A DNA stretch of 53,916 nucleotides from CAYWXK01 sp964462515 (GCA_964462515.1 CAYWXK010000026.1:1-53916), one strand, 5' to 3'. Positions 18,084 through 27,628 are shown, numbered from the stretch's first letter. The notes: a model not told the origin generated them from the sequence alone. A program made the numbers and translations.

Positions 18084-19478
18084 CTACATCGGTTTCTTGA
18101 CAGACTTGCTATTTTGTATCAAGGTTTGCAGCTTTTGTAAATAATGCTTAATATTTTTTTCAAATCCGACTTCTTTCGGCAGATAATATCTTTTGGGCGG
18201 CCCGGGAAGATACTGCTGCGGCACAAAGCCATCCTCAAAGTCGTGCGGGTACTTATAATCTGCTCCGAAACCAGCTTTTTTCGCAGCCGGGTAGTGGCTG
18301 TCTTTTAAGTGCTTTGGCACAGGTTTAATCGGTTCTTGTTTCACATCAGCCACAGCCCTCCAGATTGCAGAAGCCGTAGCATTTGATTTTGGTGCACAGG
18401 CAACGTAAATAGCCGCTTGTGCCAGTGCCAGTTGTGCCTCCGGCAGCCCCACAAACTCGGAAATCTGCAGGGCTGCGGCAGCCAAAACCGCTGCCATTGG
18501 GTCGGCGTTTCCAACATCTTCTGTTGCACAAACTGCAATCCGCCTGGCAATAAATCGCGGATCCTCCCCGCCGGCTATCATTCTCGCAAGCCAATAGATT
18601 GTTGCATCAGGGTCAGACCCTCGCATACTTTTTTGTAAAGCGCTTGCCAGGTCATAGTGCGTATCGCCCGTGCCGTCGTAGTCAATCGTCTTTTGTTGTA
18701 TCGACTCCTTCGCAACTTCGAGGTTAAATTTTATTTTTCCCTCTTTTTTTCGGGCGGCCTGCCCGCCAGTTGTTCGGCGGGCCTGCGATAGCACTCCTAC
18801 CTCCAGGGCCGTCAGGGCCTTTCGGGCGTCCCCATCGCACATAACCGCCAAAAATTTCAGCGACTGCTGGTCCGCTTCGATATCAAATTTACCCAATCCT
18901 CGTTCAGGGTCGGTGATTGCAGTTTTTAATAATTGCAAAATGTCTTCTTCGCTGAGCGGCTCAAAATGGAATACGGTGCTGCGGGAAATTAGCGGCGAAT
19001 TGACCGCGAAGTATGGGTTCTCCGTAGTAGCGCCAATAAGAATCAGGACGCCTGATTCGACATCCTCTAACAGGACATCCTGCTGGGCACGGTTGAAGCG
19101 GTGGATATCATCAATAAAAAGCACAGTCCGTGCCCCGGTGGTGGCCAATCTATCTCGTGCGGAAGTAATTATCTGACGAATGTCCTGAACGCTGGCCGCA
19201 GGCGCGTTAAGATAGTAAAACTTGGCCTTGGTATGATTTGCAATTACATTTGCCAGCGAGGTCTTGCCCACCCCCGGCGGGCCATAAAATATTAAGCTAC
19301 TAAGTCTGTCAGCCTGTAGCATCCTTGTCAGCAGCTTATCGGACCCAAAAATATGTCTTTGTCCGATAAATTCATCGAGATTTCTCGGCCTCATACGAAC
19401 TGCCAGCGGCGCAGCCAAGTCTATGTTGACCTTTTCAAGCTGGCTAAATAATTTTCTATTGTTCCCATCCTCACTCAT
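18084..19478 (-). CDS. rarA: Replication-associated recombination protein A
   Basis: RarA/MgsA is a clamp-loader-like AAA+ ATPase acting at stalled replication forks. The 464 aa product shows PLAVRMRPRNLDEFIGQ, Walker A FYGPPGVGKTSL, Walker B TVLFIDDIHRFN, TTENPYFAVN, and the C-terminal DYDGTGDTHYDLASALQKS and RGSDPDATIYWLARM. I favour ATG 19478 (MSEDG) over 19496. A basic Gly/Gln-rich stretch (ARRTTGGQAARKKEGK) lies where the usual loop before the C-terminal domain is short. It is encoded by a GC-rich palindrome at 18761-18782. Confidence 0.95.
   Translation of the reverse strand: MSEDGNNRKLFSQLEKVNIDLAAPLAVRMRPRNLDEFIGQRHIFGSDKLLTRMLQADRLSSLIFYGPPGVGKTSLANVIANHTKAKFYYLNAPAASVQDIRQIITSARDRLATTGARTVLFIDDIHRFNRAQQDVLLEDVESGVLILIGATTENPYFAVNSPLISRSTVFHFEPLSEEDILQLLKTAITDPERGLGKFDIEADQQSLKFLAVMCDGDARKALTALEVGVLSQARRTTGGQAARKKEGKIKFNLEVAKESIQQKTIDYDGTGDTHYDLASALQKSMRGSDPDATIYWLARMIAGGEDPRFIARRIAVCATEDVGNADPMAAVLAAAALQISEFVGLPEAQLALAQAAIYVACAPKSNATASAIWRAVADVKQEPIKPVPKHLKDSHYPAAKKAGFGADYKYPHDFEDGFVPQQYLPGPPKRYYLPKEVGFEKNIKHYLQKLQTLIQNSKSVKKPM
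18761..18782. repeat. Palindrome inside rarA
   Basis: GCCCGCC and GGCGGGC pair over 7 bp around the 8-base loop AGTTGTTC. The segment encodes part of an extra loop in RarA. Confidence 0.55.
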
Positions 19479-19603
19479 AAAACACATTATACGCAAGTGG
19501 CGAATGGCTGTCTAAACTTAATTATTCGGGGGCTATAAATCGTTTTCTAAACTGTTCTTAGCATTTTGGCCTTGAAAAAAATTAAAAAATTCTGTTTTTT
19601 TAT

Positions 19604-19632
19604 TTGCTTGACATTCGATATATCAGTATATT
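19604..19632 (+). promoter_or_regulatory. Promoter of first outer-membrane barrel gene
   Basis: TTGCTT (19604-19609) and TATATT (19627-19632) have a 17 bp spacer. The paralogous gene downstream has TTGACT and TATATT at the same spacing, followed by a similar leader, which supports both calls. The leader is about 110 bases. Confidence 0.7.
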
Positions 19633-19752
19633 TAGACAAATTATTTTAAGACTTGTGAGGTTGCTGTGTGTATCCGGCGAAAAGGATTTTGCGCCGGTTA
19701 AGGGATTGAACCGTAGAAATTGTAGAGGTAATTTTTTTGAAAGGAGTTGTTT

Positions 19753-20727
19753 ATGAAGAAAGTATTGTTGTTAGCTGTTGTAGTTTGTTTGTGCAGCACA
19801 GTTGCCCTGGCATTAGACCCGATGGGTCCGCCAACAGCGGGTCTAAAGCAGGGAAAGTTTGGCACCGCCCTCGATTATGCCTTCAGTGAAACGGACCTTA
19901 AATTTGATGGTAGTTTTACCTGGACAATCGATGATTACACACCCTTTTCTCCTATCTCGGACAAGCTTACGTTTGAAGCTGTGGAGATGCATAAGGCCTA
20001 CCTTAACATCGGCTACGGCATCTCCGACAACTGGGAGATATTCTTGCGTCTGGGTGGAGCCAGAGCGGAAACCGAAAAACCCAACCGATATATAGAGACA
20101 GACCTTGGATATTATGACAACCCTGGTGGTGACGCGGGATACGAAGAGATAACTGAATTAGGAAGCCCGCATGATTTCGACTCCGACTTTGCCATTGGTT
20201 TTGGCACAAAAGTAACCTTTTACGAAGACCAAAACCTCAGGTTAGGCGTCCTGGGCCAGGCAAGCTGGACAAAGATGGATGTCCGGACAAGGTATGAAGG
20301 CTACTCGTATCTTGAGTCTTATATCGGAACGCACGAGGGCGATTGGATGGTGGCGGCAGATGGAGAACTGGAACTCTGGGAAATACAGGTCGCATTAGGT
20401 GCAGATTACCTTTTGTCCCCGGGATTCAGGATTTATGGCGGCCCATTCTGGTATTACGTCGATGGCACATATGACTTCAAAGGTTCTAATGGGTACTTTG
20501 CAGATGGGGAATGGTACTATGACGATGATTTAGGTGATGACGTATGGGGAATTACTGATTATATGGACCTGTGTGTCAAGGGCTCTTACGATGTCGAGGC
20601 TGACTCGGAGTTTGGCGGCTACCTCGGCGCACAGATTGACGTTACAACAAACGTTGCCTGCAACGCTGAAGCTATAGTCACCGGTGATGCTATTGGATTT
20701 GGCGCATCCCTCATCTGGAGACATTAA
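19753..20727 (+). CDS. Outer-membrane beta-barrel protein, paralogue 1
   Basis: A 324 aa exported protein. The signal peptide (KKVLLLAVVVCLCSTVALA) is followed by LDPMGPPTAGLKQGKFG, nearly identical to the protein at 21050. The body alternates polar and aromatic residues in strand-like segments (AYLNIGYGISDNWEIFLRLG, LRLGVLGQASWTKM) and ends in histidine after GFGASLIWR. It is acidic and Tyr-rich, especially around residues 235-275. I recognise no named family; an 8-12 strand barrel is inferred. AAAGGAG lies six bases before ATG 19753. Confidence 0.8.
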   Translation: MKKVLLLAVVVCLCSTVALALDPMGPPTAGLKQGKFGTALDYAFSETDLKFDGSFTWTIDDYTPFSPISDKLTFEAVEMHKAYLNIGYGISDNWEIFLRLGGARAETEKPNRYIETDLGYYDNPGGDAGYEEITELGSPHDFDSDFAIGFGTKVTFYEDQNLRLGVLGQASWTKMDVRTRYEGYSYLESYIGTHEGDWMVAADGELELWEIQVALGADYLLSPGFRIYGGPFWYYVDGTYDFKGSNGYFADGEWYYDDDLGDDVWGITDYMDLCVKGSYDVEADSEFGGYLGAQIDVTTNVACNAEAIVTGDAIGFGASLIWRH

Positions 20728-20815
20728 GCACAAACAGACCCTGGCTGCGGCTCGGGCTTCGCCGAGACGAACCAAGGAATTATTTGTTGTCTGACTGTAC
20801 AACTAAATGTACATA

Positions 20816-20852
20816 AAAAGGCTGCGAGTCAAAAACTCGCAGCCTTTTCTTT
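20816..20852 (+). terminator. Rho-independent terminator after barrel gene 1
   Basis: A 14 bp perfect stem (AAAAGGCTGCGAGT with its complement) closes a 5-base loop and ends in a T-rich run. It lies about 90 bases after the stop codon. Confidence 0.9.
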
Positions 20853-20918
20853 ATATTGAGGCCTTTTGGTGCGGTCTTACAGTACTTCTGCAAAATCCAA
20901 GAAGTTTCTTTTTTCTAT

Positions 20919-20947
20919 TTGACTTTAGTCCTCTATACCGATATATT
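20919..20947 (+). promoter_or_regulatory. Promoter of second outer-membrane barrel gene
   Basis: TTGACT (20919-20924), a 17 bp spacer and TATATT (20942-20947). The leader ends in GTAATTTTTTGAAAGGAGTT, almost the same as upstream of paralogue 1. AGGGATTGA is shared about 50 bases before the start. Confidence 0.72.
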
Positions 20948-21049
20948 TTGAACAAACTATTAAAGGCTGGAAGAAAATGTTATTTGCGACCGGCGTTAGG
21001 GATTGATAGTAGGAAATTATTGAGAGTAATTTTTTGAAAGGAGTTAGTT

Positions 21050-21820
21050 ATGGAAAAGAAATTGTTAGTAGTGCTTGTGGTAGTGTGTCTGTGCGGCACA
21101 GTCGCTCTGGCCCTTGACCCGATGGGACCGCCGACAGCGGGCCTGAAAAAGGGCCAGTGGAGCGCGGGAGTTGAGTACTCTTATAGCGAAATGGATGTTA
21201 GGCGTAGGGGTGGCTATCATGGGGACCTGACAGGGAAGTACCAGGTAGGTAAAGTAGAGGCTCACAAGGTTTATGCTAATATTGGGTATGGTTTGAGCGA
21301 CAACGTTGTTGGGTTCGTACGCCTTGGTATCGGGCAGGGTGACTTCGATCGGGGCACCGCAGACACCACATCTATCTTATGGCATGGCGATGGAGACACG
21401 GAATTTATCTGGGGTGCTGGTGTCAAAGCAACTCTTACCGAAAATGAAAGAGTTGCCTGGGGCCTTCTTGCTCAGTACGGTTGGGGCAAGTACGGTGGGA
21501 CAGAGAAAAGGACTAAATATACCGATAGAGATTATGACAATCAGATGGATGAACTGCAGATCGCGATAGGCCCAACATTTAAACTCTCAGATGCCATCCG
21601 GATATATGGCGGACCTTTTCTCCACTACATTCGCGGTGAGTACAATGAGGATGCGGAGGATGTTGGCGTACATGCGATCAAAAGTATCGATGAGAAGAAC
21701 GAATTTGGTGGTTATGTCGGCGTGGAGTTGGATCTCGCCCAGAACTGTTGCGCCAATGTCGAGTGGATGACTACAGGCGACGCCGATGCGCTTGCTGCAG
21801 GCGTCATCTGCAAGTTTTAG
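21050..21820 (+). CDS. Outer-membrane beta-barrel protein, paralogue 2
   Basis: A 256 aa exported protein with the same signal and mature start as its neighbour (VVCLCGTVALALDPMGPPTAG). It shares the ANIGYGLSDNVVGFVRLG and RIYGGPF motifs and ends in phenylalanine (AAGVICKF), as outer-membrane barrels often do. It is about 70 residues shorter than paralogue 1, mainly from a missing acidic central insert. The two genes probably arose by tandem duplication that included the promoter and leader. Function unknown. Confidence 0.8.
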   Translation: MEKKLLVVLVVVCLCGTVALALDPMGPPTAGLKKGQWSAGVEYSYSEMDVRRRGGYHGDLTGKYQVGKVEAHKVYANIGYGLSDNVVGFVRLGIGQGDFDRGTADTTSILWHGDGDTEFIWGAGVKATLTENERVAWGLLAQYGWGKYGGTEKRTKYTDRDYDNQMDELQIAIGPTFKLSDAIRIYGGPFLHYIRGEYNEDAEDVGVHAIKSIDEKNEFGGYVGVELDLAQNCCANVEWMTTGDADALAAGVICKF

Positions 21821-21866
21821 ACTGAATTGAGATCCCATTGCTTATTGTTTGTCAGAGTTAAACAAA

Positions 21867-21897
21867 AAAAGGCCGGCTTCTTAAAGCCGGCCTTTTC
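21867..21897. terminator. Bidirectional terminator between convergent genes
   Basis: The 13 bp perfect stem AAAAGGCCGGCTT closes a 4-base loop, with A and T runs on both sides. It serves the barrel gene on plus and the prenyl synthase gene on minus. Confidence 0.9.
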
Positions 21898-21962
21898 CAT
21901 TTCTTGATTATTCGCTTCGAGGGCTCCCGCAGATTTCGAGCACCCGTTTTATAGATGTCCTG

Positions 21963-23069
21963 TTAAGTAGCTCTGTCAGCCATAAATTTTGCGGTTTCAA
22001 TCAAGGCAGTTTTAGCGGCGCTATCCTTAAATTGTGCCAATGCCTGGATTGCTTTGTCGGCAAATTCGTCCGTTCGCTTGCGTGCATATTCCAAGCTGCC
22101 GTGACGATTCAGCAGTTCTGCCAGCTCGTCCCTCGTCCCTGGTATCTCGTCTCTCGTCATATCTTGCTCAGGATAGGTCTGTGAGTTTCCCAGGTATGAG
22201 TTTATTATCGTGGCTCTTTCTTTTTCGCCGGTGACTTTTAGCAAATGTATCACGGCCAAGGTAAGTTTATTCTTATCGGCGTCGCTGCCGAGTGTCTTGC
22301 CCGTTTGGCCTTCGTCGCCAACTATATCGAGTAAATCATCGGTAATCTGAAATGCAATCCCTGCGTTTAATCCGAAATCGGCTAACGCCTGGGCCTCGGT
22401 TTGGCTTGCTTGAGATAACAGGCCGCCAAGATGACAGCAGCAACTAAAAAGGGCAGCGCTTTTCTCAGTAATTATCTGGATATATTGCGATTCGCTGAGC
22501 TGCCAGTTCTGCCTTTGAGTTATTTGCATTAGTTCGCCCTCACAGACACGAACGGCGGCAGCAGCGATGGCTCTGGCCACCCACGGTTCCAAGTCTGAGC
22601 ACATTCTGAAAACGCGGCTTAATAAAAAATCGCCGAGCAGCACGGCAGACTGGTTGCCCCAGACACTATTTATCGTGGGTAGTCCCCGCCTGGTCAGGCC
22701 TTCGTCTATAACATCATCGTGCAGCAGCGTGGTGTTGTGAATCATTTCAATAATTGCCGCCACACGGACGTGCTCACCTGTTATCTTACCGCAGGATGCA
22801 CCGGCGAGCAGTACCAATCCCGGCCGTATCATCTTGCCGCTGCGAGCATTCACATATTCAAGCAACTGGTTGATGTATGGCGTTTTGGCAGGTGCGGTCA
22901 ATTGGTCTGTAATTAGCTTTTTAACCTGGCCAAGCTGACCATCAATTAGTCTAAAGGCAGGGATTGTGCTATGCAGACTTCGGCCCGATGCGTCCGTACT
23001 TGCCGGCGGCTGTATTATACTTAACAGATGCGTTATTGACTCTGTGCTACTTTTCTTTGCCGTGGGCAT
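21963..23069 (-). CDS. Polyprenyl diphosphate synthase
   Basis: A 368 aa trans-prenyltransferase that extends isoprenoid chains, probably for quinone side chains. The two Asp-rich motifs are LLHDDVIDEG and FQITDDLLDIVGD. KMIRPGLVLLAGAS also fits the family. ATG 23069 overlaps the end of the aminotransferase gene by 23 bases, suggesting translational coupling. A longer frame to 23210 would run deep into that gene. Near residue 320 there is a charged insert before the final helices. Chain length cannot be judged safely. Confidence 0.92.
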   Translation of the reverse strand: MPTAKKSSTESITHLLSIIQPPASTDASGRSLHSTIPAFRLIDGQLGQVKKLITDQLTAPAKTPYINQLLEYVNARSGKMIRPGLVLLAGASCGKITGEHVRVAAIIEMIHNTTLLHDDVIDEGLTRRGLPTINSVWGNQSAVLLGDFLLSRVFRMCSDLEPWVARAIAAAAVRVCEGELMQITQRQNWQLSESQYIQIITEKSAALFSCCCHLGGLLSQASQTEAQALADFGLNAGIAFQITDDLLDIVGDEGQTGKTLGSDADKNKLTLAVIHLLKVTGEKERATIINSYLGNSQTYPEQDMTRDEIPGTRDELAELLNRHGSLEYARKRTDEFADKAIQALAQFKDSAAKTALIETAKFMADRAT

Positions 23070-23913
23070 ATTCAAAGAATCTCTTCCTAAGCAGTTTTGT
23101 AATAGGTCCGGGCGAGCCATCGCCAATGACTCTGCCGTCAATCTCGACGACGCCGATGACCTCGGCAGCCGTCCCTGTGAGGAAAAATTCGTCACAAATA
23201 TATAAATCAAATCTGGTCAGATTTTTTTCAACGACCTCAAGATTCTCTTTTTTAGCCAACCTGATAACAACCGCTCGCGTTATCCCCTCCAGCGCACCGG
23301 CCTCAACGGGGGGCGCATAAATCACACCATTTCTTACAATAAAAACATTGTCGCCCGTTGCTTCAGCCACATATCCTTCGTGGTTATACATAATCGCTTC
23401 AGGCACATTAGCATCCAGTGCCTCAATCTTGGCCAGGATGTTGTTGAGGTAGTTTAAGCTCTTGGTCTGAGGCGGAATTGCCAGCGGGTGATTGCGAACT
23501 GTCGTCGCACTGATTACCTTCATCCCTGTTTCATAAAGCTCTTCGGGATAAAGCTGAATGTTGTCGGCTATAATAAATATCGTGCTGCTTTCACAGACAA
23601 AGGGATTCAGCCCTAAATCTCCGACACCACGTGTGACCACCAGCCGGACATAGCCGTCAATAACGCCGTTAGCTTCAACAGTTTTTTCAACCGCATTGGC
23701 CAGCTTACTTTGGCTCATTGGGATATTGAGACGAATTGCTTTGGCCGATTGGTAAAGCCGCTTGATGTGGGCTTCCAGTTCGAATAATTTTCCACTATAG
23801 ACGCGGATGCCCTCGAAGACGCCGTCACCATAAAGTAAACCGTGGTCAAAGACAGATATTTTGGCATCCGCCTCGTCAAAAAGTTTGCCGTCAAGCCAGA
23901 TTTTTAGTGCCAT
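23047..23913 (-). CDS. ilvE: Branched-chain amino acid aminotransferase
   Basis: A 288 aa class IV PLP aminotransferase that carries out the last step of Val, Leu and Ile synthesis. Marks are FDHGLLYGDGVFEGIRVY, the Lys-bearing TKSLNYLNNILAKIEAL, EAIMYNHEGYVAEATGDNVF and EGITRAVVIRLA. D-amino-acid aminotransferase is the main alternative. It lies far from ilvBN and ilvC at 44-49 kb. ATG 23913 has GGAG about eight bases upstream; a longer frame to 23931 also exists. Confidence 0.88.
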   Translation of the reverse strand: MALKIWLDGKLFDEADAKISVFDHGLLYGDGVFEGIRVYSGKLFELEAHIKRLYQSAKAIRLNIPMSQSKLANAVEKTVEANGVIDGYVRLVVTRGVGDLGLNPFVCESSTIFIIADNIQLYPEELYETGMKVISATTVRNHPLAIPPQTKSLNYLNNILAKIEALDANVPEAIMYNHEGYVAEATGDNVFIVRNGVIYAPPVEAGALEGITRAVVIRLAKKENLEVVEKNLTRFDLYICDEFFLTGTAAEVIGVVEIDGRVIGDGSPGPITKLLRKRFFEYAHGKEK

Positions 23914-23995
23914 AAAGCCATCTCCACACATCGTATTGTGTGTAATTAAATCACGGATTCAAACTCTGCTTTGTCTTTTGTATATCTGCTAAATG

Positions 23996-24694
23996 CTAAC
24001 TTTTTACTTTGCCGTCTGCCAGCGTTATTATCCGCCTGGCTCTTCGTGCAATCCTTTCATCGTGGGTCACCATCACAATTGTCTGCCCGGCTCTATTTAG
24101 CCTTTCAAAAACTTCTAAAATACCATTTCCTGTTGCCGAGTCAAGATTTCCTGTCGGCTCATCGGCTAAAAGCAGGTTTGGCTCATTCATTAAAGCCCTG
24201 CCGATAGCAACCCGTTGCCTTTCTCCACCTGATAGCTGATACGGCTTGTGATTGGCCCGCTCAAGCAGACCAAGCTCATTAAGCAACTGTTTAGCCCGAT
24301 TTTTTGCCCATCTGCGGCTGGCAATCCATCCGAGGATGCTTTTTGACGCCATCGCCGGCAGGTAGATATTTTCTAACACATTTAATTCGTCCAATAAATG
24401 GTAAAACTGAAAAATAAATCCCACCGTTTTGTTGCGATAGCTATTTAGCTGTCTTGCATTATGCCGGCTCAAATCCCGCCCCTCGAACCTGACAATGCCT
24501 TTATCAGGCGTATCCAAAGCTCCGAGGATATGCAGCAGTGTGCTTTTGCCGCTGCCGGAAGCCCCCACTATTGCCAGAAATTCTCCCCTTTTTACGGCCA
24601 AATCGACGCCTTTGAGCACCTTGACATCTGTTGCTCCCATACGATAGGATTTATAAAGACCTTCACAATTTAGTATCAAATCATTCTTGCTCAT
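23996..24694 (-). CDS. lolD: Lipoprotein-releasing ABC transporter ATPase LolD
   Basis: A 232 aa ABC ATPase of the LolD/MacB type. Walker A is GASGSGKSTLLHILGALD, the signature is LSGGERQRVAIGRAL, and Walker B is LLLADEPTGNLDSATG. Its first four bases overlap the permease stop (ATGA), so the genes are coupled. With the two permeases it would release lipoproteins from the inner membrane. A MacB-like exporter is possible, but LolCDE fits better with two separate permeases. Confidence 0.92.
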   Translation of the reverse strand: MSKNDLILNCEGLYKSYRMGATDVKVLKGVDLAVKRGEFLAIVGASGSGKSTLLHILGALDTPDKGIVRFEGRDLSRHNARQLNSYRNKTVGFIFQFYHLLDELNVLENIYLPAMASKSILGWIASRRWAKNRAKQLLNELGLLERANHKPYQLSGGERQRVAIGRALMNEPNLLLADEPTGNLDSATGNGILEVFERLNRAGQTIVMVTHDERIARRARRIITLADGKVKS

Positions 24695-26040
24695 AACCGG
24701 CTCACACGCAAAGTCTCCACTGGTCTGGATGCAGCCGCCTGCCAGGTCGGCAGCAGCGCACCAAGCTGGCAGGCCACAATAGCCGAACAGGTAATTATTA
24801 GCAAGACCATAGGGTCAAGCCGGTTCGGAATATCACCTATAGCATATATCGTTCTATCCCAGAGCTGGAACCCAATTTGCTCAAAAAGCCAGTTTTCTAT
24901 TTTGTTTATCTTCAACAAAAATAGCGACCCGCCCAGTATGCCGATGCAGGCCCCCAGAAGGCCGACCAGGAACGAAAAAAATGAAAATAGCTGGACAACA
25001 TCGGCATTTGAAGCACCTATACTTTTTAAGATGCCTATGTCTTTTCTCTTGTTTTCGGTAATGATATAGAAAACAACGAAGACGATAAAAACGGTCGTAA
25101 TGCCGACAAAGCCGAACATCACAATCATCATTGTTTGCTCTTTTTCCATAGCTGCGATGAAGGCACGTCTGTAATCCTTCCAGCTTTGCACGTTCACCGC
25201 AGCCAGCAGGTCTGCCTGCTGCAAACCTTTCTTTTGCTGTAAAAAGGCCTGCCATAGAGAAGAAACCTTTTCGCAGCCCTCTTGCAGTTTGACGTTCGGC
25301 TTGAACTTTATATGAATAGCGTTAGCTCTCTTAATAGGCCCCGACATACCACAAAGCAGTTGTGCCTGCTCAAAAGGCAGATAGACCGTCGAGCTGTCAA
25401 CTCTGGCCAGACCACTGTGAGAGGTGTCACTAAAGTAGAAAGTTTGCGTATTGACCAGTCCTGCACCGACTTTAGCTAAAGCTCCTTTTGCAGTCAGAGG
25501 AAAGCAGGTTATAGAGAAGGCCAGCTCGTAAGGACTGGATGGGTAAGGATAGCCGCTCTTGGAGTCTCGCTCCATCAATAGGTCGATGCCCAATATGCAT
25601 CCAGGAAGATTTGGATCGTAGCTCGGACTGAATGCTTTAGACGCATCGTTTTTTCGATAATGTAGTGTTTTCTCGAAGTCCGTAGCCTGACTATGCCTGA
25701 CAGGGTCGATGCCCATAATCTCAACGCCGAGGTTAAAGTCTTTGTCTCGCAGGGTGAGCAGCGAGTAACTTTTTATTACGGGTGATACGGCCTGAATAAA
25801 TTCGCTGTTCTCCAGAACATTAATAAAATCTTCATAGTATGGAAAGCCCACCAGTGATTCTGTGCCGACAACGCAGTCTCCGGTAAAACTATGATTTTTT
25901 TGTGTGAAGTCGGTCACAAGACCTGTCATTACGGTCATCACGACAACAACGATAAAAACACAAAGTGCAACCGCAAGAATCGCAAAATATGTTATGCGGC
26001 GTTTGAGCAAGTATCTGGTTGCGAGAATTAGCTTATACAT
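24691..26040 (-). CDS. Lipoprotein-releasing system permease (LolC/LolE type)
   Basis: A 449 aa permease with one N-terminal helix (ITYFAILAVALCVFIVVVVM), a large periplasmic domain, and three C-terminal helices (MIVMFGFVGITTVFIVFVVF, FFSFLVGLLGACIGILGG, then LLIITCSAIVACQLGALLP). The intracellular KDIGILKSIGAS motif is typical of this family. It pairs with the permease upstream and lolD downstream. Confidence 0.9.
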   Translation of the reverse strand: MYKLILATRYLLKRRITYFAILAVALCVFIVVVVMTVMTGLVTDFTQKNHSFTGDCVVGTESLVGFPYYEDFINVLENSEFIQAVSPVIKSYSLLTLRDKDFNLGVEIMGIDPVRHSQATDFEKTLHYRKNDASKAFSPSYDPNLPGCILGIDLLMERDSKSGYPYPSSPYELAFSITCFPLTAKGALAKVGAGLVNTQTFYFSDTSHSGLARVDSSTVYLPFEQAQLLCGMSGPIKRANAIHIKFKPNVKLQEGCEKVSSLWQAFLQQKKGLQQADLLAAVNVQSWKDYRRAFIAAMEKEQTMMIVMFGFVGITTVFIVFVVFYIITENKRKDIGILKSIGASNADVVQLFSFFSFLVGLLGACIGILGGSLFLLKINKIENWLFEQIGFQLWDRTIYAIGDIPNRLDPMVLLIITCSAIVACQLGALLPTWQAAASRPVETLRVSRL

Positions 26041-26155
26041 ATTTGGGAAATTGAAAAATTAAAAATAAAAAATCAAAATTGTGGAATCACCACAAAGCGC
26101 TGATGACTTCCTTAATTCTACATTTTGCTTTTTAATTTTTGAGTCTGTCGATGGT

Positions 26156-27538
26156 TCATTCATACCTGAGGATTTCCACTGGTTTTGTTCTTGCGGCCAC
26201 AAGAGCCGGTATCAGCGCTCCGAAGCCTGCAGCTATAATTGACAATGACACAAGGAACAAAGACGAAGCCCAATCAACCTGATTGGGTATCGAGCTGAAC
26301 ATATAGACACTGCTTCTCCATAGCTTCAATCCAAATATGGCGCTTATCCACCGCTCAACCACATTTATGTTTTTCGTAATAACATACCCCATGATAGTTC
26401 CGATGCCTGCGCCAAGCACTCCGACGCAAAGCCCAAATCCCAGAAAGATGCAAGCCACCGAACCGGTGGCTGCACCGCAGCTTTTTACTATTGCAATATC
26501 TTTCTGCTTTAGTCTGACAATCATATAAAATATGCAGAAAACAAGGACAACAACGCTGCAATCTACAACCCCGAATATCAGAAGCAGAACTCCCATTTGT
26601 TTTCGCAGTTCAGCAACGAATCGGCTCTGCAACTGCCTTGCAGTTTCGATTTGGGTGGAGCTTATCAGGTACTGGTCCCATCCGAGCTGCTCAGAAGCAA
26701 ATGCCTGCCATACGCCCCGAATTTGTGCCAGAGCCGCCTCCGTGTCGCCCGACTTGTCGGGATTTAGTTTAATTTGAATCTGGTCTGCCAGACATACAGC
26801 GGACTGGTCGGCTGTCGCCTGGTCTTCGTTCGGGTACAAAATATTTTGTAATTGTTCGATTGGCAGATATACAAATCTTTTATCGAGGTCATAAACTCCC
26901 GTAAAAACAATATCTGCAATTGTAAATTCTATGGTCTTTCTTCTGAATCCCATGCCGACCTGGTTTGACGATGAATCCTTTTGTTCCTGAATCTGTCCTG
27001 TTGTAAGAACGACCGATTGACCTATCATTTTTTCGATTTCACTTATTTTATACTCATCTGTCTTCTCATTAGGTTCTGCCAGCACGCCAATCCCTACGAA
27101 ACCTCCGATCTTGTCGGGAGAATCAGAGACTTCAAAAGAGATTTCACCGGTTGAGTTTTTTTGTCTGAGAAGCGACTTCTTAAAGCCTGTTACCTTTGCT
27201 CGTCCAGCCGGTTCAATCCACCAAACCTGAACTGCTCGCACATTGCCTTTGCCCAGATGTAACAGACCCTGTGCTGATAGAGTGGCTGTTGCTGCCTCAA
27301 CGGCATTTGTAGCTTCGAGCATCTCGATAAGCACCTGATACCTTGAAAATTTAGTTGGCGGCGAAAGCACAATATCGCCAACCGTGTCGATGGCACTTTG
27401 TTCGAATGCGTCTATGAAGCCGCTAAACAGACTTGCAACAACAATCAATAGCGCAACAGAAAGGGCAGACGCAGCGATACTCAATAGCACGATTCTTTTC
27501 TTACGCAGATACCTGAGGGACAGAAATAATTTTAACAT
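26156..27538 (-). CDS. Lipoprotein-releasing system permease (LolC/LolE type), second
   Basis: A 460 aa permease with the same four-helix layout as its neighbour, including KDIAIVKSCGAA, the counterpart of the family's coupling motif. I start it at ATG 27538 because MLKLFLSLRYLRKKR aligns with the paralogue's MYKLILATRYLLKRR. Starts at 27556 or 27574 are possible. The coding sequence contains two short palindromes, at 26748 and 27105, encoding PDKSGD-like peptides. A 115 bp AT-rich gap separates it from the next permease. Confidence 0.9.
   Translation of the reverse strand: MLKLFLSLRYLRKKRIVLLSIAASALSVALLIVVASLFSGFIDAFEQSAIDTVGDIVLSPPTKFSRYQVLIEMLEATNAVEAATATLSAQGLLHLGKGNVRAVQVWWIEPAGRAKVTGFKKSLLRQKNSTGEISFEVSDSPDKIGGFVGIGVLAEPNEKTDEYKISEIEKMIGQSVVLTTGQIQEQKDSSSNQVGMGFRRKTIEFTIADIVFTGVYDLDKRFVYLPIEQLQNILYPNEDQATADQSAVCLADQIQIKLNPDKSGDTEAALAQIRGVWQAFASEQLGWDQYLISSTQIETARQLQSRFVAELRKQMGVLLLIFGVVDCSVVVLVFCIFYMIVRLKQKDIAIVKSCGAATGSVACIFLGFGLCVGVLGAGIGTIMGYVITKNINVVERWISAIFGLKLWRSSVYMFSSIPNQVDWASSLFLVSLSIIAAGFGALIPALVAARTKPVEILRYE
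26748..26761. repeat. Short coding palindrome, type PDK
   Basis: The perfect 14-base palindrome CCCGACTTGTCGGG lies inside the permease gene. Close relatives are at 27105-27117 in the same gene (one break) and at 31387-31398 in the S41 protease gene. Confidence 0.5.
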
Positions 27539-27628
27539 CCCAAGTCCACTCATCTCTCTTTGCCACAAAGGCACAAAGACACCAAGTTTTTCAATTTATA
27601 ATTTCTTTGTGACTTCGTGTCTTCGTGG

